In this document: one piece after another, positions 7,006 to 15,006 of the stretch
Position numbering within the stretch: position 1 is the stretch's first letter
Layout of the letters: the number at the start of each line of letters is the position of its first letter
Source of the DNA: Nitrospinaceae bacterium
GTDB taxonomy: Bacteria; Nitrospinota; Nitrospinia; Nitrospinales; VA-1
Length of the DNA: 24,544 nucleotides
Assembly (NCBI GenBank): GCA_029261435.1
Contig: JAJDBI010000132.1
Coordinates: 1-24,544, forward strand
Reading direction: 5' to 3'
Notes under the pieces: generated by a model
What the model saw: the letters and a program-made list of their open reading frames with translations, nothing else
Databases searched by the model: none
What the model was told of the DNA's origin: nothing
Position numbers and translations under genes: made by a program

Positions 7006-7788
7006 TTAACCGAATCGGCCGGTTATATAGTCTTCCGTTTTGGGGACGGAAGGATTGGTGAATAATTTTTCTGTTGGACCAAATTCTATCAACTCTCCGA
7101 GTAACAGAAATCCGGTAAAATCGGCCACTCGCGCGGCTTGTTGCATATTGTGAGTCACAATGACGATGGTGAAATGTTCTTTCAGTTCGACCATCAATTC
7201 CTCTATTCGGGCTGTGGCAATCGGATCGAGTGCCGAGCAGGGTTCGTCCATGAGGAGAACTTCCGGTTCCACCGCTATGGCGCGGGCGATGCAAAGCCTT
7301 TGCTGTTGACCGCCAGAAAGGGCCAGAGCGGTGGAGTTGAGCCTGTCTTTGACCTCTTCCCAAAGAGCCACCGACTTCAAACTTTTTTCAACAATCTCTG
7401 CCAGTTTCCTTTTATCCTTCATTCCATGAATGCGGGGACCGTAGGCAACGTTTTCAAAAATAGTCTTGGGAAATGGATTGAATTTCTGAAAAACCATGCC
7501 GACATTTTTTCTCAGTTCACTGACATCCAGGGCCGGGTCGGTGGTATTCATTCCGCCGATCAGTATATCCCCCTCCATGCGTGTTCCCTCGACCAAGTCG
7601 TTCATACGGTTGAGACACCGGAGCAAGGTTGACTTGCCGCAGCCTGATGGGCCAATGAAAGAAGTGATCTTTTTTTCAGGAAGAATCATATTGATACTTT
7701 TAAGAGCCTGGGTTTCACCGTAGAAAAAGTTCACATTCTTAATGGAAATCATCAGATCCTGCTTGTTCTGTAGATCGAGGGTTTTCAT
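7006..7788 (-). CDS. pstB: Phosphate ABC transporter ATP-binding protein PstB
   Basis: A 260-residue ABC ATPase of normal PstB length. It has Walker A GPSGCGKST (46-54), the Q-loop in MVFQKFNPFPKTI, the signature LSGGQQQR (157-164), Walker B VLLMDEP (177-183) with catalytic E182, and the switch histidine in VIVTHNMQQAARV. PstB drives high-affinity phosphate import by energising the PstC-PstA channel at the cytoplasmic face of the inner membrane. The N-terminus (YGETQALKSINMILPEKKIT) is typical of PstB. The ATG at 7788 has GGAAG a few bases upstream. Unlike the tight spacing elsewhere in the operon, 237 bases separate it from pstA, and that space holds a repeat-containing small ORF whose alternative frame ends at the pstB start as ATGA. 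Translation of pstB may therefore be coupled to it. Confidence 0.97.
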   Translation of the reverse strand: MKTLDLQNKQDLMISIKNVNFFYGETQALKSINMILPEKKITSFIGPSGCGKSTLLRCLNRMNDLVEGTRMEGDILIGGMNTTDPALDVSELRKNVGMVFQKFNPFPKTIFENVAYGPRIHGMKDKRKLAEIVEKSLKSVALWEEVKDRLNSTALALSGGQQQRLCIARAIAVEPEVLLMDEPCSALDPIATARIEELMVELKEHFTIVIVTHNMQQAARVADFTGFLLLGELIEFGPTEKLFTNPSVPKTEDYITGRFG

Positions 7789-7808
7789 TGTCTTCCCATA
7801 AAAAGATT

Positions 7809-7974
7809 GTTCAGCATTACTACGCTCAAATTATTCATTGCTACACTCAGATGGCTTGTTCGATTTTTTTTCACTATCAATTACGATTACCTTATTGTTG
7901 TATATAGATCGTTCAGCCATCGCTGTATTAAAGTTGTTCATTGCTGTATCTAAATTGCCCATTGTTGTATTCAA
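7809..7974 (-). repeat. Five copies of a 21-nt repeat encoding a heptad
   Basis: On the minus strand, three contiguous 21-nt units occupy 7974-7954, 7953-7933 and 7932-7912, and two more occupy 7850-7830 and 7829-7809. All share the core T-A-x-x-R-C-A-R-C-A-A-T-G with variation (for example TTAGATACAGCAATGAACAA). They encode LNTTMGN, LDTAMNN, FNTAMAE, then in another frame LSVAMNN and LSVVMLN. The 61 bases between the groups is one more than a multiple of three. The 21-nt period and conserved codon positions show the repeat evolved as protein-coding sequence. Confidence 0.8.
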
Positions 7975-8010
7975 ATCGCTTATCAAGTACCCTTTTTTTT
8001 CGCTGAACAT
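7831..8010 (-). CDS. Small heptad-repeat ORF between pstA and pstB (probably frameshifted)
   Basis: A 59-residue ORF begins at an ATG 15 bases after the pstA stop (MFSEKKGYLISDL, then three heptads with consensus L-x-T-A-M-N-N) and stops at 7831. Two further heptads follow in the frame that ends at 7785, where TGA overlaps the pstB ATG (ATGA). Deleting one base of the A8 tract (T8 on the plus strand at 7864-7871) would give one continuous ORF from 8010 to 7785, 74 residues. A second A8 tract lies just after the start codon (7993-8000). Heptads with Leu and Met at fixed positions suggest a short coiled coil or amphipathic helix. No family is recognised. The ribosome-binding site is weak (GGAAA). 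It may be a small Pst-associated protein, a phase-variable ORF, a decayed gene, or the site of a homopolymer sequencing error. Confidence 0.5.
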   Translation of the reverse strand: MFSEKKGYLISDLNTTMGNLDTAMNNFNTAMAERSIYNNKVIVIDSEKKSNKPSECSNE

Positions 8011-8025
8011 TTTTAATTTCCGATT

Positions 8026-9651
8026 TTAAACTGCAGAAGCGGTGAGTTGTTTGCGCAAACGATTTCGCAAATATATGGCCGCTATATTTAAAAGAATGAC
8101 CATCAGGATCAATAATAAAGTTGTGGCAAAAACCATGGGTCGGGCCGCATCGACATTGGGCGATTGAAAACCGACATCATAGATATGGAAGCCAAGATGC
8201 ATGAATTTCCGTTCCAGATGGATGAAAGGCCACAACCCATCTACAGGCAGTGAGGGTGCCAGCTTCACCACCCCTGTGATCATCAGAGGTGCAACCTCTC
8301 CTGCAGCTCGTGCCATGGCAAGAATGAGTCCCGTCAAAATAGAAGGCATGACTGTCGGAAGCACCACACGCCATGTGGTTTCAAATTTTGTGGCTCCCAA
8401 AGCGAGTGAGGCTTCCCGCGTGCCTTTAGGCACTGCCGCCAGACCTTCTTCGGTGGAAACAATCACTACCGGCACGGTGAGTAAAGCCATGGTCAGTGAG
8501 GCCCATAAAATACCTCCGGTTCCAAAAGTCGGAGTAGGAAGTGCCTCGGGAAAGAATATTTGATCGATGGAGCCTCCAATGAAATATATGAAAAAACCAA
8601 CTCCAAATACGCCAAACACAATGGATGGAACGCCTGCAAGATTGTTCACAGCGATGCGCACTATGCTGACCATTGTGCCCTGCCGGGCATATTCGCGAAG
8701 GTAAAAGGCGGCCAGAACTCCCAATGGTGTCGCCAGCAGACTCATCATCATCACCATCAAGACGGTGCCAAAAATAGCGGGGAAAACCCCTCCCTCGGTA
8801 TTGGCTTCACGTGGATCGTCCCAGAAAAAATCGTTAATGCTCTTGAGAAAATAACCAAATTTATCCAGCAGAGAAAAAGAATTGGGGTTGTTAATATCAA
8901 GAACCTGAGCAAGAGGCAAAGTTTTTTCTCGGCCCTCTATAGTTTGTAGAACTACTTTTCCAGTTTGCGATTCACGAAGTTCGTGAAGTTTTTTTTCAAG
9001 CTCACTGTATTTCGATTGCAGTTCTGGGATTTCCTGATTCAGCTCATCTACTTCCGGTCCTTCAGAAATTCCTTTCAGATTGAGTCTCTTCAGCTTTAAG
9101 CGGACCCGTTCCAGTTTGTAGTTGATAGCGCCAATTTCTTTTTTCTCAATTTTTTTATTCTTTGCTGTTACCTCAGGCAAAAGACTTTGAAGAACTTTTA
9201 AACTTTCCCGGGTTCCCCTGGCGATGACCTGATCACCATCCAGGACTTCTTTGATATAACCAAAGAAATACCCCCACTCTCTTCGTGTTACAGCTACTAC
9301 TTCCTCTGGAAACTGAATGATTTTAATTTTATCTTCATCAATCCAGACAAAATCGGAATTATAGATATCTCGGTTGGCCTTTTTAATTTGAACTCGATAG
9401 GTCTCCTTACGTTCATCTGGTGTCCCATAGTTGGGGATGCTTTCACGCCCCACTTGAGTTCCCAAAACCTTTGATCCATCATTGAGGTTAAGGATTTGTA
9501 TTTTTTCCGGCCAGAAGGAACCAAAGGCGTTCACCACAATGCCCATAAGCAGGGCGGTGGTCAAGATGAGGGATAATGCCAAACCGGCTCCTGTCAACCA
9601 GATGAACAGGTCTCCACGTTTCCAGATTTTCTTGCCAATATTAACGGCCAT
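8026..9651 (-). CDS. pstA: Phosphate ABC transporter permease PstA, long form
   Basis: This 541-residue inner-membrane permease is far longer than the classical PstA of about 290 residues. Residues about 14-42 are a first membrane span. About 50-280 form a large hydrophilic insert, probably periplasmic, containing a charged coiled-coil-like stretch (about 165-235, rich in Leu, Lys and Glu). Residues about 290-530 are the BPD_transp_1 permease domain, with the EAA loop EASLALGATKFETTWRVVLP followed by a Gly-containing segment that contacts PstB. Long PstA forms of this layout are known in several gammaproteobacteria. It begins two bases after the pstC stop, so translation is tightly linked. 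With PstC it forms the phosphate channel. The function of the insert is not established from sequence; it might interact with PstS or with the similarly enlarged PstC. Confidence 0.95.
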   Translation of the reverse strand: MAVNIGKKIWKRGDLFIWLTGAGLALSLILTTALLMGIVVNAFGSFWPEKIQILNLNDGSKVLGTQVGRESIPNYGTPDERKETYRVQIKKANRDIYNSDFVWIDEDKIKIIQFPEEVVAVTRREWGYFFGYIKEVLDGDQVIARGTRESLKVLQSLLPEVTAKNKKIEKKEIGAINYKLERVRLKLKRLNLKGISEGPEVDELNQEIPELQSKYSELEKKLHELRESQTGKVVLQTIEGREKTLPLAQVLDINNPNSFSLLDKFGYFLKSINDFFWDDPREANTEGGVFPAIFGTVLMVMMMSLLATPLGVLAAFYLREYARQGTMVSIVRIAVNNLAGVPSIVFGVFGVGFFIYFIGGSIDQIFFPEALPTPTFGTGGILWASLTMALLTVPVVIVSTEEGLAAVPKGTREASLALGATKFETTWRVVLPTVMPSILTGLILAMARAAGEVAPLMITGVVKLAPSLPVDGLWPFIHLERKFMHLGFHIYDVGFQSPNVDAARPMVFATTLLLILMVILLNIAAIYLRNRLRKQLTASAV

Positions 9652-9653
9652 TC

Positions 9654-11903
9654 TTAAAGTCCCTGATAACGTTTACGCAATCTCAAACGCACCAGTTCGG
9701 CTAAAGTGTTAATAATAAAAGTCATGGCAAATAACAGAAATGCTGCGAGAAAAAGAATACGGAACAGAGTTCCCCCTTCCGGCGCTTCCGGAAGCTCCAC
9801 GGCGATGTTTGCGGACAAGGCTCGAAAGCCATTGAACATACTCCACTCCATGACCGGGGTGTTTCCAGTAGCCATGAGAACAATCATGGTTTCACCAATA
9901 GCCCGCCCGAAACCGATCATGATCGCCGAAAATATTCCCGGGCTTGCGGTCGGCAGAATTACGTTGAGTGCTGTCTGCCAGGGGGTGGCTCCCAATGCGA
10001 GTGAAGAAGCCCTGAGATGTTCCGGGACATTGGATAGCGAATCTTCGGCGATGGTGAAAATGATCGGGATGACGGCAAATCCCATGGCCAGTCCCACTAC
10101 AAGTGCGTTCCTCTGATCGTAAGTCACCTCAAGAACCTGTTTCAGCCAGACCCGGTGATCTCCCAGCAAGAGAGAAGACTCAATCAAAGTTCCTCCGTAG
10201 AACGAAAGAGATCCACCCAGTAGAGTGATGAATATCAGTAAATAAATTTCCCTTCCATCTTTTGCCAAAAAACGCATTCCAGGAAATAACTCATAAGCCA
10301 GCAAAGCGATCACTATCAGAGCCGTAACAACAATTGGCATGATTATGATTCCTGGTAAAAATGTTTCGACCTGGGGAGCGATCACCAGAGCGGCAAAAAA
10401 ACCAAGTACTACGCTGGGTAGTGCGGCCATGATTTCTATTACGGGCTTGATAATTCGCTTCAGGTCAGGTTTCATGAACTGAGATACATAAAAGGAAGCG
10501 AACAATGCCAGAGGGACTGCAAAAAACATAGCGTAAACAGTTCCTTTAAGGGTTCCGAACATCAAGGGAACCAAGCTGAACTTGGATTCGAATTCATCGG
10601 TGCCACCGGTGGATTGCCAGACATATTCCGGGCCTTCATAGCCCTCATACCAGATTTCACCCATCAGACCTGTTAGTGAAATCTGAGGATAAGGGTTTTC
10701 CATCTCCCATCGACGTAGATTTCCTGAATTGTCTGCAGTCAGAATGCCATCAAATTTTGGAGCTAAAGTTACCGCTGTGTAACTGGATTTTTCCTGAGAA
10801 GGGAACTCAAGCTGACTCTCCCCTGTTGTGCCATAGTGTAAACGGACCATTTCTTTTGATCCGGTCAGGAAGCCTTTGTTGCGCAGGGAATAGCTGAATA
10901 ATCCTGATGGATTATTATGCGGCTGGAATTCGTAAATTTTCTTGAGAGTAAACTTTCCGGTTTGCGATTTCTGCAGTTGGAAGGAATTGACGTGGCCTTC
11001 CGAATCTGTAACGACCAGAGTGTATCCTCCAAGTACATAATTAAGATTCGACACCCCAATTTCCGGTTTAGGAGTTGCCCCGATCAATTGAGCCGGACTT
11101 TGCGAGTCTTCCATGTCAATGCGTAAAATCTGCCCAAAGGAAGTTCCCAATAGCAGACTGTTATAGGCTTCATCAAAAACCATTGCTGTAATTTCACCTT
11201 CGGCGGGAATGGTCAGGGTTTCCTGCGACACGGTTTTGCGCGTTGTTCCCATCATGGTTTTGCGCAATCGGGCTTGAATAAGAGTGATCTTGCCGGGTCC
11301 TGACTGAGCGGCGATCTGGTAACCTTTTTCGTTTTTGATGTGAGTCAATAACGTAACGGGAGTGCCATCCGTACGAACCTGAATCGGCGACTCAGACTTT
11401 AGTTGCGGCTTGATGGTGCGTTGACTTTCTGAATTGTAGACGGAGCGAAATTCGACATTGATGGGGTAGACTCGGCCATCTGAAAGTCCCAGTACGGGGA
11501 AATGTTTAGTCGAAGGTGAAACTCCTGTTACCTGGGCGGATCCCCAATCTGGCAGGTCAGGTTTAGACTCGAAACTTTTTTCCTGCAGGGAATAAAAGCG
11601 AATGCCATCGCGTTCGATGGTATAAGCCTTGTCGTGGTAAGGGTCCATTCCGATGGCTAATGGAACGCCTTGCGCTTTAAACTCTGAAATCAGGGTAGCA
11701 GTGGGGCTTTTAAAAAGCGGGTAAATTTCTGCGATGATGACAAAAAGGATAGCGAGGATGGAAAGGATGATGATCCAGCCTCCGGTTGTAACAACCCCTC
11801 GGGCCATAGAGTCGGCAAACTGTCGTTGGACCAGACTTTTACCAAAAAAAGCCCGGACGGGTTTTGTAGACTCCGTGCCGGGCTTAGTGGTTCTTACGTT
11901 CAT
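9654..11903 (-). CDS. pstC: Phosphate ABC transporter permease PstC, long form with periplasmic beta-rich domain
   Basis: A 749-residue protein, more than twice the classical PstC length. One membrane span lies at about residues 40-62 (GGWIIILSILAILFVIIAEI). It is followed by about 370 residues of beta-rich, repeat-like sequence with propeller character (for example GYQIAAQSGPGKITLI, SLLLGTSFGQILRID, GILTADNSGNLRRWEME). The C-terminal permease domain starts near 450 (LMFGTLKGTVYAMFFAVPLA). Its EAA loop is in LRASSLALGATPWQTALNVI, followed by GFGRAIGETMIVLMATG. It pairs with PstA to form the phosphate channel. Such extended PstC proteins are known outside the enteric group. The ATG is four bases after the pstS stop. 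The propeller-like reading comes from repeating W/G-D patterns only and should be treated as inference. Confidence 0.94.
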   Translation of the reverse strand: MNVRTTKPGTESTKPVRAFFGKSLVQRQFADSMARGVVTTGGWIIILSILAILFVIIAEIYPLFKSPTATLISEFKAQGVPLAIGMDPYHDKAYTIERDGIRFYSLQEKSFESKPDLPDWGSAQVTGVSPSTKHFPVLGLSDGRVYPINVEFRSVYNSESQRTIKPQLKSESPIQVRTDGTPVTLLTHIKNEKGYQIAAQSGPGKITLIQARLRKTMMGTTRKTVSQETLTIPAEGEITAMVFDEAYNSLLLGTSFGQILRIDMEDSQSPAQLIGATPKPEIGVSNLNYVLGGYTLVVTDSEGHVNSFQLQKSQTGKFTLKKIYEFQPHNNPSGLFSYSLRNKGFLTGSKEMVRLHYGTTGESQLEFPSQEKSSYTAVTLAPKFDGILTADNSGNLRRWEMENPYPQISLTGLMGEIWYEGYEGPEYVWQSTGGTDEFESKFSLVPLMFGTLKGTVYAMFFAVPLALFASFYVSQFMKPDLKRIIKPVIEIMAALPSVVLGFFAALVIAPQVETFLPGIIIMPIVVTALIVIALLAYELFPGMRFLAKDGREIYLLIFITLLGGSLSFYGGTLIESSLLLGDHRVWLKQVLEVTYDQRNALVVGLAMGFAVIPIIFTIAEDSLSNVPEHLRASSLALGATPWQTALNVILPTASPGIFSAIMIGFGRAIGETMIVLMATGNTPVMEWSMFNGFRALSANIAVELPEAPEGGTLFRILFLAAFLLFAMTFIINTLAELVRLRLRKRYQGL

Positions 11904-11907
11904 TCAA

Positions 11908-12882
11908 TCAATTAGTCATGATCGCTGAGATTTTTTGAAGATCTTCATCGGTCACGGCTTTAGCGATTGGAAAATAGCCTCCCTTGACGACCACCTGCTG
12001 GCCTTCTTTTGAAAGGATCATTTTTACAAATTCTTTGGTCAAGGGATCGAGAGGTTTTCCCGGTGCCTTGTTTACGTAGATGTAGAGGAACCGGGCCAGA
12101 GGATACTCGCCTGCCAGAGCATTTTCGGCTGTCGGTGCAACAAAGCTTGTTCCACTTTCCGCCAAAGGCAGTGCGCGTACGCTTGATGTTTTATAACCGA
12201 TTCCACTGTATCCGGCAGAAAAGGGGTCTACACTGACACTTTGAACAACCGAAGCAGACCCGGGTTGCTCTTTCACCTGATCTTTGTAGTCGCCTTTTTT
12301 CATGATCAACTTTTTGAAAAAGCCATACGTGCCAGAGGCGGAGTTACGTCCATAGGCACTGATGGGTCGGTCTGCCCAGTTTCCGGTAACACCCAGATCA
12401 CCCCAGGTTGTTACTTCTTTGTGGCCACGTCTCCGGCTTTTGGAGAACAGTGCATCCACTTGCTCCAGGTTTAATCCTTTGATCGGATTATCCTTGTTGA
12501 CGAAAACTGCGAGGGCATCGACTGCGACCCTGATTGGTATTGGCTTGTAACCAAATTTGGATTCGAAAGCGTCTATCTCTTTTTGTTTCATCGCGCGGGA
12601 CATTGGACCCAATTGAGCGGTGGCGGAAATCAATGCTGGCGGTGCGGTGGAAGACCCTTTTCCTTCAACCTGAATGTTTATATTGGGATAAAACTGCTTA
12701 AACTTTTCACTCCACAAAGTCATCAGATTATTCAGGGTATCTGATCCGACACTGGAAATGTTTCCGCTCACTCCACCCTGCTTGCTATAATTTGAGAGTT
12801 GGGGGTCTACTTCGATGTTCCCTCCAAAGGCTGAACCGGTCCAGAACAAAACCAGTAAAACGATTGCCAATTTCTTGATCAT
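11908..12882 (-). CDS. pstS: Phosphate ABC transporter substrate-binding protein PstS
   Basis: A 324-residue periplasmic binding protein with a Sec signal peptide (basic MIKK, then LAIVLLVLFWTGSAF, cleavage near residue 20-21). There is no lipobox cysteine, so it should be soluble in the periplasm. Phosphate-binding loops typical of PstS are visible: SSVGSDTLNNL, GKGSSTAPPALIS, LGPMSRAM and GRNSASGTYGFF. The last supplies Arg and Ser/Gly/Thr ligands, as in characterised PstS proteins. It delivers phosphate to PstC-PstA. AAGGAG precedes the ATG at good spacing. It is the first gene of pstSCAB-phoU and has a candidate PhoB box about 55-95 bases upstream. The sequence resembles the thermophile/gammaproteobacterial PstS subgroup that goes with the long PstC/PstA. 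Confidence 0.96.
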   Translation of the reverse strand: MIKKLAIVLLVLFWTGSAFGGNIEVDPQLSNYSKQGGVSGNISSVGSDTLNNLMTLWSEKFKQFYPNINIQVEGKGSSTAPPALISATAQLGPMSRAMKQKEIDAFESKFGYKPIPIRVAVDALAVFVNKDNPIKGLNLEQVDALFSKSRRRGHKEVTTWGDLGVTGNWADRPISAYGRNSASGTYGFFKKLIMKKGDYKDQVKEQPGSASVVQSVSVDPFSAGYSGIGYKTSSVRALPLAESGTSFVAPTAENALAGEYPLARFLYIYVNKAPGKPLDPLTKEFVKMILSKEGQQVVVKGGYFPIAKAVTDEDLQKISAIMTN

Positions 12883-12937
12883 GGTTAACTCCTTAAATGA
12901 TTGCTGTTATTCTCACAGCTAATCTATCTTTCCTTCA

Positions 12938-12981
12938 TTAGGTTTATAGCTGTCTAGTATTAGGTTTGTGTTAGGTTTTGA
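12938..12981 (-). promoter_or_regulatory. Candidate PhoB box upstream of pstS
   Basis: On the plus strand TTAGGT occurs at 12938, 12960 and 12971, and GCTGTC occupies the intermediate register at 12949. That makes four units at exact 11-base spacing. On the coding strand the units read ACCTAAC/T plus AT-rich spacers, with GACAGC in the third. PhoB binds tandem 11-bp direct repeats (E. coli form CTGTCAT plus four AT-rich bases), and the box replaces the -35 element. A weak -10 (TAGATT) lies downstream toward pstS, whose ATG is 55 bases from the box edge. Confidence 0.65.
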
Positions 12982-13142
12982 AAACGAAGACGGGGAAAAA
13001 GTGGCAAGGGGTTTTGAGTCTTGAACAATAAGTGGGTAATAGCTGTGAAATCAGTTGTTTGCTGTGGCTTTAACTTTAGAGGGCCAGAGGTTTGTTTGGT
13101 GCTGTTCAGCAGGGATAACTTAAATCAAGAGGAGACGGAAAT

Positions 13143-14918
13143 TTAGGCAATAGGAAGATGGATGGAGAAACAACTGCCTTTTCCGAGAGTGCTGTTGACT
13201 GAGACGGAACCTCCGTGTGCCTGAGCAATATGCTTGACGATGGCGAGTCCCAGTCCAGTGCCTCCCAACTGGCGACTTCGGGCTTGATCGACGCGGTAAA
13301 ATCTTTCAAATAGTCTGGGAAGGTGCGCAGTGTCGATACCACATCCCCAGTCCTGAACCGCAATCATTATTTCGGTATCAGATGCCAAGGCTTTTACTTC
13401 GATTTTTCCACCCGGTTCGCTGTATTTCAGGGCATTGTCTACGAGGTTGAGAACGGCCTGATTCAATAAGGGCGAATTTGCAATCACCTCTAATTCGTTT
13501 GCACAATTCAATTGGAGGGATGTGTTTTTGTCAAGAGCCTTCTGTTCGCAATCGCGGATGGCGGATTCCAGAATTTGAAGGACGGTGGTTTTCTCCATAG
13601 TCATTGTTGATTTTTCGGAACCTTGCTCAAGCCTGGAAAGACTCAACAGATCCTCAATAATGGCATTTAACCTTTCAACTTGCTTGGACATGATATCCAG
13701 GAAGCGCTCTGCTTCCTCACGGTTTTCCAGAGCACCCTGCTGAAGGGTTTCGACAAACCCTTTGATCAAGGTAATGGGAGTTTTTAGTTCATGGGATACG
13801 TTGGCAACAAAGTCTTTGCGGACGGTTTCCAGTCTTCGCAGGCGCGTTACATCATTTAGAACAATGACTGCTCCAATGGACTTCTCCTGAAAATCTTTTA
13901 GAGCAGCACCATGGGCCTGAAGAAAAATTTCATTTTGATTTCCAATCGTCAAGTCGGTTTCCACATTTTCTATGCCACCAAGTGTGCGTTCGATAAATTC
14001 ACGCAGATGAGAATTTCGGACAACTTCCTCAATGGGCCGACCTTCTGCTTGATCGGGTACTATTTCAAGCAGTTTTCCTGCCGCCGTGTTTAAGCGAATG
14101 ATCTTTTCTTCTGCGTCCACGGCTAAAACTCCTTCAACCATGCTGGAAAGAACAGCTTCGCTTTCATTGCGTTGACGGGTGATGGTTTCAATTCGATCTT
14201 CTAACTGCAAGGCCATTTGGTTCAAGGCATTCGACAAGGCGGAAATTTCGACAGAGTCGCTGGCTACTGATAACTGTTCTTTTCGCTCTCCCTTGGCAAT
14301 TGTTTCAGCGGCGCGCTTCATCTGCTCGAGAGGACGACTGATTCTACGTGAGACCATCAAACTGATACCTGCCGCCAGCAAAGCCACTGCCAAACCGACA
14401 CCACCAATTTTAAATTCTATAGTCCGTAGTTCGCGATCGATGAAAGTCATGGGAATGGATGTTCGGACAACGCCGGATAATTTATCCTCACGAATGATGG
14501 GTACAGCGAGATACATCATCTGTTCTCCCAGAGTATTGCTGAACCTTAAAGCCATGCCAATTTTCCCCTGAAGGGCGGTTTTGAATTCAGGTCGATCTAC
14601 ATGATTGTCCATGCGGGAAGGGTCTTCATGGGAATCCCCTAAAACTTTTCCCGTGAGATCAATAATTGTAATGCGGGTGTTTGTTTTTGTTCCCAGGTTT
14701 CGAGTCAAGGGATTTAAAAAAGAGGAATCAAAGGGAGAATTTTTTCTTACAACTTGACGTTCAATCAACCATGCGCGAGCTTTTAAATCTTCCGCTGTCC
14801 GGTTGTGATAAAAGTCTCTCAGAGAGCTGGATGCATAGCCGCCGACAGCAAGAAGTGCTGTAAAGGTGATCAAAAGATAGGAGGGGAAAAGTTGCCAGAG
14901 AATTCTTTTTTTAGCCAT
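13143..14918 (-). CDS. phoR: Phosphate regulon sensor histidine kinase PhoR
   Basis: A 591-residue membrane sensor kinase. TM1 is about residues 11-30. A periplasmic segment of roughly 140 residues follows (about 31-168, with TRITIIDLTGKVLGDSHEDP resembling a Cache/PAS-like sensor). TM2 is about 170-190, HAMP about 191-243 and PAS about 250-360. HisKA follows, with phospho-acceptor H376 in VSHELKTPITLIKGF. The HATPase_c domain (about 470-590) has the N box NLVDNALKYS, G1 DWGCGID and G2 GGTGLGLAI. It phosphorylates PhoB under phosphate limitation and is held off by PstSCAB-PhoU. Unlike E. coli PhoR, which lacks a large periplasmic part, this version has a full extracytoplasmic sensor; that layout is common in other phyla. 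The gene starts 88 bases after the phoB stop. Its position beside phoB and pst settles the name. Confidence 0.93.
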   Translation of the reverse strand: MAKKRILWQLFPSYLLITFTALLAVGGYASSSLRDFYHNRTAEDLKARAWLIERQVVRKNSPFDSSFLNPLTRNLGTKTNTRITIIDLTGKVLGDSHEDPSRMDNHVDRPEFKTALQGKIGMALRFSNTLGEQMMYLAVPIIREDKLSGVVRTSIPMTFIDRELRTIEFKIGGVGLAVALLAAGISLMVSRRISRPLEQMKRAAETIAKGERKEQLSVASDSVEISALSNALNQMALQLEDRIETITRQRNESEAVLSSMVEGVLAVDAEEKIIRLNTAAGKLLEIVPDQAEGRPIEEVVRNSHLREFIERTLGGIENVETDLTIGNQNEIFLQAHGAALKDFQEKSIGAVIVLNDVTRLRRLETVRKDFVANVSHELKTPITLIKGFVETLQQGALENREEAERFLDIMSKQVERLNAIIEDLLSLSRLEQGSEKSTMTMEKTTVLQILESAIRDCEQKALDKNTSLQLNCANELEVIANSPLLNQAVLNLVDNALKYSEPGGKIEVKALASDTEIMIAVQDWGCGIDTAHLPRLFERFYRVDQARSRQLGGTGLGLAIVKHIAQAHGGSVSVNSTLGKGSCFSIHLPIA

Positions 14919-15006
14919 AATATTTCAACAATGAAAGCTTTGTTTCAGGCTGTGCATTTAAGAACCAGGGATTAGGGAGTCAGTTGAAAACTATAACGCA
15001 TTGAAC

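Noticed and set aside
7138..7632. 164-residue plus-strand ORF opposite pstB
   Set aside because: It lies wholly antisense to an intact pstB and shows no family features; it follows from the codon pattern of the real gene.
7851..7911. Programmed -1 frameshift on the A8 tract joining the heptad-repeat frames
   Set aside because: The tract offers an A-AAA-AAA slippery site, but a -1 slip reads only five more codons before TGA and does not enter the frame of the last two heptads. A +1 shift or a one-base deletion is required.
7809..7974. CRISPR-like or regulatory direct repeats
   Set aside because: Units are contiguous with no spacers, are only 21 nt, and vary mostly in ways that preserve a heptad, so coding repeats explain them better.
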